Shown here: piece by piece, positions 14,909 to 23,647 of the stretch | How positions within the stretch are numbered: the stretch's first letter is position 1 | Layout of the letters: the number at the start of each line of letters is the position of its first letter | Source of the DNA: Lacinutrix mariniflava | GTDB lineage: Bacteria > Bacteroidota > Bacteroidia > Flavobacteriales > Flavobacteriaceae | NCBI RefSeq assembly: GCF_001418015.1 | Contig: NZ_LIQG01000021.1 | Location: forward strand, 1 to 36,663 | DNA length: 36,663 nucleotides | Direction: 5' to 3' | Position numbers and translations under genes: made by a program | The notes under the pieces: model-generated | What the model was told of the DNA's origin: nothing | Databases searched by the model: none | The model's input: the letters and a program-made list of their open reading frames with translations, nothing else

Positions 14909-16750
14909 ATGTTTAAATATTGCCCTTTATTATATTTAATTTTTCTTATTAACCTAATAAGCACACAAATAGCAACAGCACAAGATGCGCCAAAATTTGA
15001 AATGTCTTATTTTGAAGATATAAGTGCTACACTTTCTTTTAAATCTGTACAAGAGAAAAAATTCACACCTACTAAAGAGAAATTTATTAATTTAGGTATT
15101 ACAAAAAGTGCACTTTGGATCAAAATTGATTTAAACCGTAAAGTACTAGATGAAGAAACTCTTATAGAAGTTAAAACACCTTTAAAAGATAGTATCACAC
15201 TATTCTATACCTTAAAGAATAATGAAATAGTAAGAGAATCTTTGGGTGTTATGTTTCCATATTCTAAAAATAAGTTTAATCACTACTTACCTACTTTTAA
15301 TGTTCCTATACATGATTTAGCAACTTCTATTGTGTACCTTAAAGTAACGAGTAGGTATTCTTTATTTTTACCTATTACTGTTAAAAGCAAAGAACAATTT
15401 TATAAACAACGTATTGATTCTTATTTAATAGCCGGTTTACTTATTGGTGGTTTATTATTAATGGGGATTTATAACTTATTTTTATATTTTAGTACAAGAG
15501 ACTTTAGTTACCTATTATATGTATTAGCTTTATTCTCTGCTATTTTATCTCAAGGCTATCTTTTCGGAATTTTAATTCCGTATTTAAGTCCAGAATCTCC
15601 CGAGTTCTCTTTTCGATTTCCAATAATAATCATGTCTTTTACAGGCATTTTTAGCGCATTTTTTGCCATTCGTTTTTTAACTATAAAAAGAACAAGTACA
15701 TTTTTATACTACTTATTACTCTTTTTTATTACACTTCTGGTATTCAATATCACTTTAGAATTGATGAAGTTTGACTATTTATCTAGAAAATTAAATATTT
15801 TTCTTATTATAGGAATCTCCACAGTTATTTTTTCTTCAGCAGTTTATAGTCTGATTAAAAAAAACAAAATAGCGCTATATTTCACTATTGCTTGGACTTT
15901 CTATCTTTTTGGAATGATTGTGTTCGCTCTTAAATCGATTGGTGTTTTATCTCATAATACCTTTACAGATCATTTTATGCACTTTGGTACTTTTTTGGAA
16001 GTTATTTTATTGTCTTTTGCATTAGGTCACAAATATTCTTTAGTACAAGTAGAAAAGGAACGTTTAGAAAACCAAACTAGAGAAGAATTAGAAGCACTAG
16101 TAAAGCTTCAAACTACAAAATTAGAAACTTCTTTAGGTGAAAAAGAGGTGCTTCTTAAAGAAATACACCATCGCGTTAAAAACAATTTACAAATAGTAAT
16201 TAGCTTATTAGATTTACAAGTTGCATCGATACAAGGCACTAAAAACAAAGAGATTCTTTTACAAAGTAAATCTCGAGTTTATTCTATGTCGTTAATACAT
16301 CAAAAATTATATCAATCTGATAATTTGGCTAGAATAAATATGAAAAATTATCTAGAAGAATTGTTTCCTTATTTAAAAGACAGTTATTATACTGGTCGTT
16401 CGAAAATAGATTATAGTATAACTATTGAAAATAAAGATATGTCTTTAACCAAAGCTGTTCCTTTAGGTTTAATAGTAAATGAATTACTAGCCAATAGTTT
16501 TAAATACGGATTAACGAATGATATTAATAATAAAATTGAAATTGTTCTTGAGCAGCATGATAAAAATTGGATTTTACAAATAGCGGATTCCGGAAAAGGC
16601 TTTGACCAAACCACATTAAAACAAGACATTAAAAAGTCTTTAGGCTTATTTTTAGTAAGCTCATTAACTAAACAGTTACATGGTACTATAAAGCGTTATT
16701 ATAAAGAGGAATTATTTGTTACAGAATTAACAATACCTATTGAAGAGTAA
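14909..16750 (+). CDS. 7TM-DISM sensor histidine kinase (HisKA_2 type)
   Basis: A 613-residue membrane sensor. A signal peptide (ending IATAQ) leads to a periplasmic 7TMR-DISM extracellular domain (about 30-165), then seven hydrophobic segments of the 7TMR-DISM type (about 170-375) and a short coiled coil. The HisKA_2 phosphoacceptor helix has EIHHRVKNNLQIVISLLDLQ, with the conserved His. The HATPase_c domain has an N-box (GLIVNELLANSFKYG) and a G1 box (IADSGKGFD). The start is ATG 14909, because 14858 lies before the promoter. It is followed after 4 bp by a LytTR regulator and is divergent from the frameshifted T9SS gene, which suggests sensing linked to surface-protein expression. Confidence 0.92.
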   Translation: MFKYCPLLYLIFLINLISTQIATAQDAPKFEMSYFEDISATLSFKSVQEKKFTPTKEKFINLGITKSALWIKIDLNRKVLDEETLIEVKTPLKDSITLFYTLKNNEIVRESLGVMFPYSKNKFNHYLPTFNVPIHDLATSIVYLKVTSRYSLFLPITVKSKEQFYKQRIDSYLIAGLLIGGLLLMGIYNLFLYFSTRDFSYLLYVLALFSAILSQGYLFGILIPYLSPESPEFSFRFPIIIMSFTGIFSAFFAIRFLTIKRTSTFLYYLLLFFITLLVFNITLELMKFDYLSRKLNIFLIIGISTVIFSSAVYSLIKKNKIALYFTIAWTFYLFGMIVFALKSIGVLSHNTFTDHFMHFGTFLEVILLSFALGHKYSLVQVEKERLENQTREELEALVKLQTTKLETSLGEKEVLLKEIHHRVKNNLQIVISLLDLQVASIQGTKNKEILLQSKSRVYSMSLIHQKLYQSDNLARINMKNYLEELFPYLKDSYYTGRSKIDYSITIENKDMSLTKAVPLGLIVNELLANSFKYGLTNDINNKIEIVLEQHDKNWILQIADSGKGFDQTTLKQDIKKSLGLFLVSSLTKQLHGTIKRYYKEELFVTELTIPIEE

Positions 16751-16754
16751 GTAT

Positions 16755-17456
16755 ATGAAAAACAGGAAAATATTAATTGTAGAGGATGAACTTATTATTG
16801 CTGAAAACCTACGTTATATTCTTAATGAATATGGCTATCATTTTGTAGATGTTGCAGGAAGTGCAAACGAAGCAAAACAGTTATTCTCTAAAAAGTTATA
16901 TGACCTTGTATTAATGGACATTAATTTGGAGGATAATAGCGGAATAGACGGTATTGATTTGATTCAAATATTAATTAAAAAATATTCTTTTATCTATATA
17001 TACATAACTGCAAACGCCGATATTAAAACAATAGAGAAAGCAAAAACTACGCAACCATCTGGCTATATAGTAAAACCTTTTAATAATGCTACTATTCATG
17101 CTAACGTTCAAATTGCCTTAAATACAATACAAGACGATATTTATTTTACATACACAAAAACAGGTATGCAGCATAAAATATTAGTTTCCGATATTATGTA
17201 CGTGGAAGCGGATGGCGCTTATACAAATATCTACTCCATTAATAAAGAAGCACATTTTATAAGAAAATCTATTGCGGAATTTTTAGAAATTTATCCAACT
17301 TACTTTATTAGAATTCATAAATCTGTATTAATTAACAAAAATAACATACAGGGCTATACCAGTCAATCGGTAAAAGTAAATGATGAAAAACTACCGTTAG
17401 GTAGAGCTTATAAACAGAATTTCTTAGAGAACATTAAGGATCTCTCGTTTTCTTAA
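16755..17456 (+). CDS. LytTR-family response regulator
   Basis: 233 residues: a CheY-like receiver (about 1-120) with the acidic pair at E10/D11, phosphoacceptor D55 in LVLMDINLE, Thr/Ala in YITANAD and Lys in YIVKPF. A C-terminal LytTR DNA-binding domain (about 135-230) contains VEADGAYTNIYS and RIHKSVLINKNNI. ATG 16755 lies 4 bp after the kinase stop; an in-frame TTG at 16740 overlaps the kinase and is less likely. It is the evident partner of the upstream kinase and the best candidate to bind the AACGAC repeats at 14775-14830. Confidence 0.93.
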   Translation: MKNRKILIVEDELIIAENLRYILNEYGYHFVDVAGSANEAKQLFSKKLYDLVLMDINLEDNSGIDGIDLIQILIKKYSFIYIYITANADIKTIEKAKTTQPSGYIVKPFNNATIHANVQIALNTIQDDIYFTYTKTGMQHKILVSDIMYVEADGAYTNIYSINKEAHFIRKSIAEFLEIYPTYFIRIHKSVLINKNNIQGYTSQSVKVNDEKLPLGRAYKQNFLENIKDLSFS

Positions 17457-17523
17457 AAGTATATATAAAAAACTTAAGAGATTATGTAGAGTACCTCTCT
17501 TTTAAATAGTACTTGGTTTTACT
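17457..17523. terminator. Possible weak bidirectional terminator
   Basis: Between two convergent genes, TTAAGAGA and TCTCTTTTAA can pair around a loop of about 14 nt, with T-rich sequence after it. The stem is short, so this is a weak call. Confidence 0.3.
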
Positions 17524-18159
17524 TTATTCTTTGTTTTTAAAAAATAAATACTCTCTATAAACCAAATATTGAAAAATAATATAAAACAAGGTGTTAAAAA
17601 TCCAAATATCAATATAAGGATCTTCATACAATACTAAGTCTAAATTCCCAAACAAAAATATAGTTATACTACAGCATAAATATAAAATTAAACCTATAGA
17701 AAAGTTAAAATAATTATGTTGTGTCTCAAAATTTTTAAAAATAAAAACGAAAGCATAGCCTACTAAAATTGCAGATGTCGAAACAATTTCATAGATATTA
17801 AAAGTCCAAAATAATTGATTATTGAAATAATACATGCCTGCTAAAATCAATATTTCTATAACAAAAATAGTGACAATTAATTGCTTCATTATTTTTTCTT
17901 TAAATAGTTTATAAAATAAAGAACTTAAAAAGGAAAATTGAAAAACAAAATAAAAATGAGATATAAATAAATTCAAGTTTGGATGTAAAAACCCTATTAT
18001 ATGACAGGTAATTTCTATTATTGACAGTGCTATTAAGTACGCCAAAAATATTTTATATACTTTCTTATTTACATCCTTATTGGTTATAAATAGGAATGTG
18101 TTAATTATTAAAAAAAACAAACCAACTAAACTAAAAAGGAAACCTAACATTAAATTCAT
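17524..18159 (-). CDS. Small polytopic membrane protein of unknown function
   Basis: 211 residues, very hydrophobic, with about six or seven predicted transmembrane segments and no soluble domain. The N-terminus (MNLMLGFLFSLVGLFFLIIN) begins directly in the membrane. The layout resembles the free-standing 7TM sensor-like membrane domains often found near two-component genes in Bacteroidota, but no motif allows a firm assignment. It lies 17 bp downstream of an 'asparagine synthetase B'-like gene on the same strand, so it may be cotranscribed with it. It converges with the LytTR regulator. Confidence 0.75.
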   Translation of the reverse strand: MNLMLGFLFSLVGLFFLIINTFLFITNKDVNKKVYKIFLAYLIALSIIEITCHIIGFLHPNLNLFISHFYFVFQFSFLSSLFYKLFKEKIMKQLIVTIFVIEILILAGMYYFNNQLFWTFNIYEIVSTSAILVGYAFVFIFKNFETQHNYFNFSIGLILYLCCSITIFLFGNLDLVLYEDPYIDIWIFNTLFYIIFQYLVYREYLFFKNKE

Positions 18160-18176
18160 AATTTGGAGCTTGTGTT

Positions 18177-19433
18177 TTACGTTTTTTGTTTCTTTTTCTT
18201 CGCCGCAGGAAATAACACATTATTAAGTATTAATCTATAACCTGGAGATGTTGGGTGTAAATAGAGTTCTGTCTTTGGGTCACCAACTTTATGTGTGTAA
18301 TCTTCCGGATCGTGACCTCCATAAAATGTAAAAAAGCCTTTTCCCTTAATACCATGAATGTATTTTGCTTCGCCATTTGTTTTGTTTTCTCCCATAACAA
18401 GTACATTACTTTTAATTTGCTCTCGAGTAAAAGATGTGGTTTGTCCCATAAAACCTTTTACTAAAGCTGTGTGGTTTTGACATAACATGGTTGGAATTGG
18501 ATCCCATTTTGCAGAGAAATCCATAAGAGAGAAATAGTCTGTTTGTTTTGGTATTTTACGTTTTGGAGTCATGTCTATACTAGAAAACTCGTATACCATT
18601 GGACTGCGTTCCAACGTGTAATCTTTAAAAGCAAAGGTTTTATGGTACTGTATTTTAGATTGGTAATTAGCATCGCTCGCGTCACCATCGAACATTGGCT
18701 CGCAAATATCTACACCTTCCGCAGATAATGCTATATCAAAACTATCTGTTGCACTGCACATAGCAAACATAAATCCTCCACCAACAACATAATCTCTAAT
18801 TTTTAATGCAACGTCTCTTTTCTCCGTAGACACTTTACTGTAACCTAATTTTGTTGCGAGAGTTTCAGCAGATTTTTTTTCGTCTATATACCAAGCAGCG
18901 GTTCTGTAACGTGCATAAAATTTACCAAATTGGCCTGTAAAATCTTCGTGATGCAGATGCAGCCAATCGTAGAGAATTAGTTCATCTTTTAAAACGTCTT
19001 CATCGTAAATGGTTTCGTACGGTATTTCGGCGTAGGTTAATACCATTGTAACCGCATCATCCCAAGGTAGTTTGCCTTTTGGTGTGTAAACTGCAATTTT
19101 TGGAGCTTTTTCTAAAACTACAGATTCCATATTTTTACTTGGACTACTAATTTCATTTAGTATACTTTCCGTTTTATCATCACTTAGCACTTCAAAACTT
19201 ACACCTCGAATTTGACATTCTTTTCGAATTTCGTCAGTATCTGGTAATAAAAAAGAACCACCTCTATAGTTTAATAGCCACTTAACTTTTATGTCTTTGG
19301 CTAACGTCCAATAGGTAATTCCATAAGCCTTTAAGTGATTTTCTTGTGTTTCGGCATCCATTGGCACCAATATATAAGATGCGTAACTTTGGCTTGTTAT
19401 TAGGGAAATTAATATGAATAGTATATTTTTCAT
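18177..19433 (-). CDS. 'Asparagine synthetase B'-like exported protein, copy A
   Basis: 418 residues with an N-terminal signal peptide (about 1-18, SLITSQSYAS). It belongs to a flavobacterial family that databases often label asparagine synthetase B. It shows neither the Cys2 N-terminal nucleophile nor the PP-loop ATP motif expected of AsnB. Conserved-looking parts are YWTLAKDIKVKWLLNYRGGS, YDWLHLHHEDFTGQ, GGGFMFAMCSATDSFDIALS and TFYGGHDPEDYTH. The GGGF-CSATDSFD region recalls a class I amidotransferase-like fold, but activity is unknown. Copy B at 25342-26598 is almost identical; visible changes are S14F, I22L and Y399D (approximate positions). It sits in a duplicated segment. Confidence 0.85.
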   Translation of the reverse strand: MKNILFILISLITSQSYASYILVPMDAETQENHLKAYGITYWTLAKDIKVKWLLNYRGGSFLLPDTDEIRKECQIRGVSFEVLSDDKTESILNEISSPSKNMESVVLEKAPKIAVYTPKGKLPWDDAVTMVLTYAEIPYETIYDEDVLKDELILYDWLHLHHEDFTGQFGKFYARYRTAAWYIDEKKSAETLATKLGYSKVSTEKRDVALKIRDYVVGGGFMFAMCSATDSFDIALSAEGVDICEPMFDGDASDANYQSKIQYHKTFAFKDYTLERSPMVYEFSSIDMTPKRKIPKQTDYFSLMDFSAKWDPIPTMLCQNHTALVKGFMGQTTSFTREQIKSNVLVMGENKTNGEAKYIHGIKGKGFFTFYGGHDPEDYTHKVGDPKTELYLHPTSPGYRLILNNVLFPAAKKKKQKT

Positions 19434-19643
19434 TGCCTTGTTTTTGATTATTTCAAAAATTGATTAACACAGAAATAATCCTCTTGAAAGATAATCAAAA
19501 AATATTCCTTTTCAGAAACAGTAATAAATAATTAAGCAGAAATACAGTAATAGGTATTGTTATTATTAATCCTGGAACTCCCCAAATAAATCCTCAAAAC
19601 ATTAATGCTACAAGCACTGTAATTACATTAATGGAAAAAGATT
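18190..19643. repeat. Direct repeat A (partner of 25355-26865)
   Basis: A segment of about 1.45 kb repeated in the same orientation 7165 bp away with only scattered base changes. It covers the 'asparagine synthetase B'-like gene from just before its stop codon, its upstream region, and part of the 3' end of an AI-2E transporter gene with an internal deletion of about 60 bp. Confidence 0.93.
19532..19643 (-). pseudogene. Relic of an AI-2E family transporter 3' end
   Basis: The sequence matches 26699-26865, the C-terminal end of the intact AI-2E family gene. About 60 bp is missing between two AGAAATA repeats, and homology ends at GAAAAAGATT. It was carried along with the duplicated gene and has decayed. 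Confidence 0.85.
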
Positions 19644-19699
19644 ATTACAAACAGTAAATGAAGAAAATGAATAACGTATTTTTTAATGTTACCTAGTTT

Positions 19700-19963
19700 A
19701 GTATCTCGTCAATTAGTATCTAAAATTTATCCCAAGTAATAAGTTCATCGACATAGTTATTTCAACCTTATATAAATTTAGAGCTTACCACACCACGAAT
19801 AAAACCAATAATTTCTATTTATTTAAACACACTTATAATTACATTTTTTTTTAAAATCTGCTATCTCCAATTTTGCAAAAAAACATAAAGCTTCTTCTGG
19901 AGTTTTGAAATGCTTGGTTATAAGGATTTGTATTTTCTTTAAAACATCATTTTTTACTGACAT
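19700..19963 (-). pseudogene. Broken EF-hand gene, paralogue of 7916-8185
   Basis: From ATG 19961-19963 the minus strand reads MSVKNDVLKKIQILITKHFK then TPEEALCFFA, matching the start of the EF-hand protein almost residue for residue. The first calcium loop is deleted and the frame breaks soon after. DNA similarity returns at about 19780-19800 (TTTAGAGCTTACCACACC) and fades near 19700. Confidence 0.85.
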
Positions 19964-20021
19964 GTGTTTTGATTTTGTTTAATAGTAAGAAATTATGTTT
20001 GGATATAATATTGTATTGATA

Positions 20022-20051
20022 ACAAAAAAGAGCCGCATTTCTGCGACTCTT
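20022..20051 (-). terminator. Intrinsic terminator of the LamG gene
   Basis: On the minus strand AAGAGTCGCA-GAAA-TGCGGCTCTT forms a 10-bp stem (one G-U pair) with a GAAA loop and then a T-run, 23 bp after the LamG gene stop. Confidence 0.92.
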
Positions 20052-20074
20052 TATATTTGTTATAATAGGAAAAC

Positions 20075-22876
20075 TTAGTCTTTAATTACTCTTTTAGTAA
20101 CTTCACCAAAAGCGGTTTTCATTTTTAATAAATACATTCCATTACTAAATGAAGAAATATCTATTGTATTAACGTCTTGATTACATGTTTTACTTAACAA
20201 TAATCTACCGTTAATATCGTAAATAGATAGCTGTAATTCAATTCCGTCTATATTAGAAATATTTAATAATCTACTTGTAGGATTTGGGTATATGCTGATA
20301 TTACTTAGTTTGTTATTATCATTAATTCCTAATGTTTCTTCCACATTAACTATTATTTCAGAACGCTCACTCCCACAGCCATTATCATTTGTACTAGTTA
20401 CCCAATAAGACGTAGAACCAACTGTAGATGTATCTGGTGTTGGAGCATTTACGTCTCCCATTCCTCCAATTTCTGTAGTATACCACATTAATCCTGTTCC
20501 ATTAGATCCTGTTGTTGCTGTTAATTGTGAAGCAGTATCTCCTTGATTATATGTTACTGGTGTTGTAACTGTTGCCTCAGAAGGAATTATTGATCCTGTT
20601 GTTACTGGAGAACCAGCTAACCAATTAGAAGTCATTCCTGTTAAATAAAAATTTGTTAAAGTACCATTATTTGCATTTGACGTTGCGTCTAATAGAGTTG
20701 TTTCCGATGTATTATCTGCTGCGTCAATACCTTGATTAAAATTGTAGTAAGCTACTAAACCTGTTTCGTTACCTTGTAATTCGCAATTTTTACCAGCATT
20801 AATTTGATTAGCTGTTTTTGCAACACTCCAAATACGAATATCATCCATATTACCTGTAAATAAACGATCAGGATATATTGAATTGTTTCCAATTAACACA
20901 ATCTCTGCATTGTTATTAATAATCCCAGAAGCGGTAGCTTGAGTTTCTAATATACCATCTATATAAATCTTAATAGCGTTACCACCTAAAGTTGCAGCTA
21001 TATGATGCCAATTTCCATCGTTTATATTTGTAGTTGAATTAATTTCTTGTGTAGGTGTTATGCCACTACAGGTAAAATTCACAGTTCCTGAATCATTTAA
21101 ATGTAATCTCCAGCTATCATCTCCTTTAACGACTAAAGCATCCCATTGTTGAGGCAACACGTTTGAATTCACCCAAAGCTCTACAGTCATTTCAGTTGTA
21201 AAATCAAAATTAGATTCATTTGCTAATTGAATATAATTATTAGAGCCATCAAAATTTAAGTGCGTTGCTGGAGCATAAACATTAACTACCATTTCTGTTC
21301 TTTTACTTTCACATCCATTAGCATTAGAACTTGAAACCCAATATGAAGTTGCTCCAATAGTTGCCGTACTTGGTGAAGGTGCTGTTGATAATCCAGAACC
21401 ACCTGTTTCTGATGTGTACCACATTAATCCCGTTCCATTAGATCCTGTTGTTGCTGTTAACGGAGTTGCAATATCTCCTTGAGTATATGTTACTGGTGTT
21501 GTTACAGTTGCTTCAGAAGGAATTATTGATCCTGTTGCTACTGGAGAACCTGATATCCAATTAGAAGTTGTTCCTGTTAAGGCAAAATTAGTTAAAGTAC
21601 CATTATTTGCATTTGAAGTTGCATCTGTTAAGATTGTAACACTTGTATTATCATTAGCATCAAGACCTTGATTAAATTTGTAGTAAGCTATTAAACCTGT
21701 TTCATTACCTTGTAATTCACAGTTTTTACCAGCATTAATTTGATCGGCTGTTTTAGCTACATCCCATATACGAATATCATCTAAATCACCATTAAAAAGG
21801 TATTGGTTACTATTTTTGGCTCCTATTTGAAGAATACCACTACCTGTATAAGGGACTACTCCTGAATCTGAACCCACTAAAACACCATCTTGGTAAACCT
21901 CTCTTGAATTATCTGTTATATTGTAGACACAAGACCAATGGTGCCATTCATTATCTGCTACATAATTTGCAGCGGGAATATTTATATCATTGTCCCAAAA
22001 AGCAAATGTAAAATCATTGTTATTTCTAAAACCAATATGTAATAAATTACTATTTGCTTCATTTCCTTGTGTTAAAACATAACTATCTGTGTTATTTGAA
22101 GCACGTTTAGAATAAAATTCTACTGTAAATGATATATTTTCTACATTTATTCCAGAAGGAACTTGAACATAATCATTAACTCCATCAAAATTTAAATGCG
22201 TAGCAAGTTCACCTACATAAACATTTAATGGTTCTCTTTTGCTTTCACAACCTGCGGCATCGCTTTGTGTCACCCAATAGGTTGTAACACCATTAGCATT
22301 TGTACTTGGTACTGGAGCTGTAGTAATTGGCATTCCTCCAGAATTAGATGTGTACCATTTAAGGTTTGATCCATTGGCAAATAAAGCTGTTGCAGCTTCT
22401 CCGACAGAGTAATAAACATTTTCTACCAATGGCACGGTTGGCATTGATGCTTCAGGACTTGTTACTGTAAATGTAAAGTTTTCGTAAATAAAATTAGATG
22501 AAGTTGTATTTCCAATTTGCCACTTGATTAAAAATTGATCTACAGGCAACAAACCTACAGGTATTGTAAATGTTCCACTAATAGGGTTGTTAGTTACACT
22601 TATTGAATTCACCAAATTTTCTCCAGAACTATTTACAACATACATATTAACTGTTCCATATCTACCTGCCTCTAGATTGAATGTATAGCCGACACTTATA
22701 TTATTATGACATTTTGAAAAATTTGAAAAATTTTCAATTTCATACTCTTGGCCTGAAACCCAATTTGATTCTTGATAAATTCCAATGACCTTGTCATAAA
22801 CATGATCATAGCTTTGAGCTTTAGCCATATTAAGGCTTACACAAGCTAATAAAAAAAAGTAAAGTTTTAATTTCAT
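20075..22876 (-). CDS. T9SS-secreted LamG/Ig-like repeat surface protein
   Basis: 933 residues. A signal peptide (1-20, ending MAKAQ) is followed by a beta-rich N-terminal domain (about 21-140). Three CHU_C-associated Ig-like repeats (about 145-222, 440-522 and 750-830) have the pattern LMWYTSETGGSG and YWVSSSNANGCESKRTEM. Two LamG-type jelly-roll domains (about 223-400 and 525-720) begin THLNFDGVNDYVQV and THLNFDGSNNYIQL. A T9SS type A tail (about 855-933) has IYPNPTSRLLNISNI. The architecture suggests a cell-surface carbohydrate-binding or adhesive protein without an obvious catalytic domain. It lies 102 bp downstream of a LytTR regulator on the same strand, so it may be that system's target or share its transcript. 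Confidence 0.92.
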   Translation of the reverse strand: MKLKLYFFLLACVSLNMAKAQSYDHVYDKVIGIYQESNWVSGQEYEIENFSNFSKCHNNISVGYTFNLEAGRYGTVNMYVVNSSGENLVNSISVTNNPISGTFTIPVGLLPVDQFLIKWQIGNTTSSNFIYENFTFTVTSPEASMPTVPLVENVYYSVGEAATALFANGSNLKWYTSNSGGMPITTAPVPSTNANGVTTYWVTQSDAAGCESKREPLNVYVGELATHLNFDGVNDYVQVPSGINVENISFTVEFYSKRASNNTDSYVLTQGNEANSNLLHIGFRNNNDFTFAFWDNDINIPAANYVADNEWHHWSCVYNITDNSREVYQDGVLVGSDSGVVPYTGSGILQIGAKNSNQYLFNGDLDDIRIWDVAKTADQINAGKNCELQGNETGLIAYYKFNQGLDANDNTSVTILTDATSNANNGTLTNFALTGTTSNWISGSPVATGSIIPSEATVTTPVTYTQGDIATPLTATTGSNGTGLMWYTSETGGSGLSTAPSPSTATIGATSYWVSSSNANGCESKRTEMVVNVYAPATHLNFDGSNNYIQLANESNFDFTTEMTVELWVNSNVLPQQWDALVVKGDDSWRLHLNDSGTVNFTCSGITPTQEINSTTNINDGNWHHIAATLGGNAIKIYIDGILETQATASGIINNNAEIVLIGNNSIYPDRLFTGNMDDIRIWSVAKTANQINAGKNCELQGNETGLVAYYNFNQGIDAADNTSETTLLDATSNANNGTLTNFYLTGMTSNWLAGSPVTTGSIIPSEATVTTPVTYNQGDTASQLTATTGSNGTGLMWYTTEIGGMGDVNAPTPDTSTVGSTSYWVTSTNDNGCGSERSEIIVNVEETLGINDNNKLSNISIYPNPTSRLLNISNIDGIELQLSIYDINGRLLLSKTCNQDVNTIDISSFSNGMYLLKMKTAFGEVTKRVIKD
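20450..22220. repeat. Internal duplication within the LamG protein gene
   Basis: Two units of about 935 bp, each encoding an Ig-like plus LamG module, are tandem. For example GGAATTATTGATCCTGTTG at about 20583 recurs at about 21518, and TTTTTACCAGCATTAATTTG near 20790 recurs near 21725. Conservation is strongest over the Ig-like parts. Limits are approximate. Confidence 0.75.
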
Positions 22877-22978
22877 AAATTATAAATTTGTTAGTTTAAT
22901 TAAGGACGTTAAAACTAACTTTTAACCCATGAAATACAAATAATAAGGGTTGAAACGCAATATTTTGTATGTAGACGA

Positions 22979-23647
22979 CTATTTAAATTGCTTTGCGTAG
23001 GTTCTAGAAAGTGGGATTTCTACACTATTTATAAACACAGCGTTTGAAGTAACTCTCTCTACTTTATTTTTATTTACAATATATGATCGATGTGTTTGAC
23101 TAAACACATCAGAAGGTAACCTTTCCAAAATAACACTTAACGATTGTCTAGTAGTAAATTTTTTGAAAACGGTTTGAATATTGACATAATTACCTTCTGC
23201 TACAAAGTACTTAATAGCATTAAAATCTAAACTAACTATATCATAACCATCTTTAAACTGAAATGTTTGGCTTTGTTTTTTATGCATAGCCAAATTAATA
23301 GAAGCCAATAAATCTACTTTTTTTAAAGGTTTGGTTAAATAAGCGTCCGGATTTGTTTTTAAAGCATCATTCATTAATACTAAATCGTGTTGACCTGTAA
23401 TAAAAATGATGGTCGCATTACTATTCTTTACTTTTGCTAATTCAATGCCCTCATTTACTCCTTTTAAATTTATATCCATAAGGATAATATCTGGCGAAAA
23501 AGAAGCCATTTCTATTAATGCTGATTCTTTATTATTTGCAATATTAATTTTTGTAAAGTTTTCTTCTTGCAACACCTCTTCAATATAATCGGCAATAATA
23601 ATTTCATCTTCTATTATTAGAATTTTAGTATTAAGTATCTTATTCAT
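22979..23647 (-). CDS. LytTR-family response regulator
   Basis: 222 residues: receiver (about 1-125) with E13/D14, phosphoacceptor D58 in IILMDINLKG, Thr in IFITGQHD and Lys in YLTKPLKK. A C-terminal LytTR DNA-binding domain follows (about 135-222) with FVAEGNYVNIQT and QTHRSYIVNKNKV. Its start overlaps the end of the upstream kinase gene by 8 bp, indicating translational coupling. It lies directly upstream of the LamG surface protein gene, the likely regulated or co-expressed partner. It is clearly diverged from the regulator at 16755. Confidence 0.93.
   Translation of the reverse strand: MNKILNTKILIIEDEIIIADYIEEVLQEENFTKINIANNKESALIEMASFSPDIILMDINLKGVNEGIELAKVKNSNATIIFITGQHDLVLMNDALKTNPDAYLTKPLKKVDLLASINLAMHKKQSQTFQFKDGYDIVSLDFNAIKYFVAEGNYVNIQTVFKKFTTRQSLSVILERLPSDVFSQTHRSYIVNKNKVERVTSNAVFINSVEIPLSRTYAKQFK

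Noticed and set aside
18543-18728. Conserved 61-codon antisense ORF present in both 'asparagine synthetase B'-like copies
   Set aside because: Its conservation follows from the duplication of the sense gene; no independent sign of coding.
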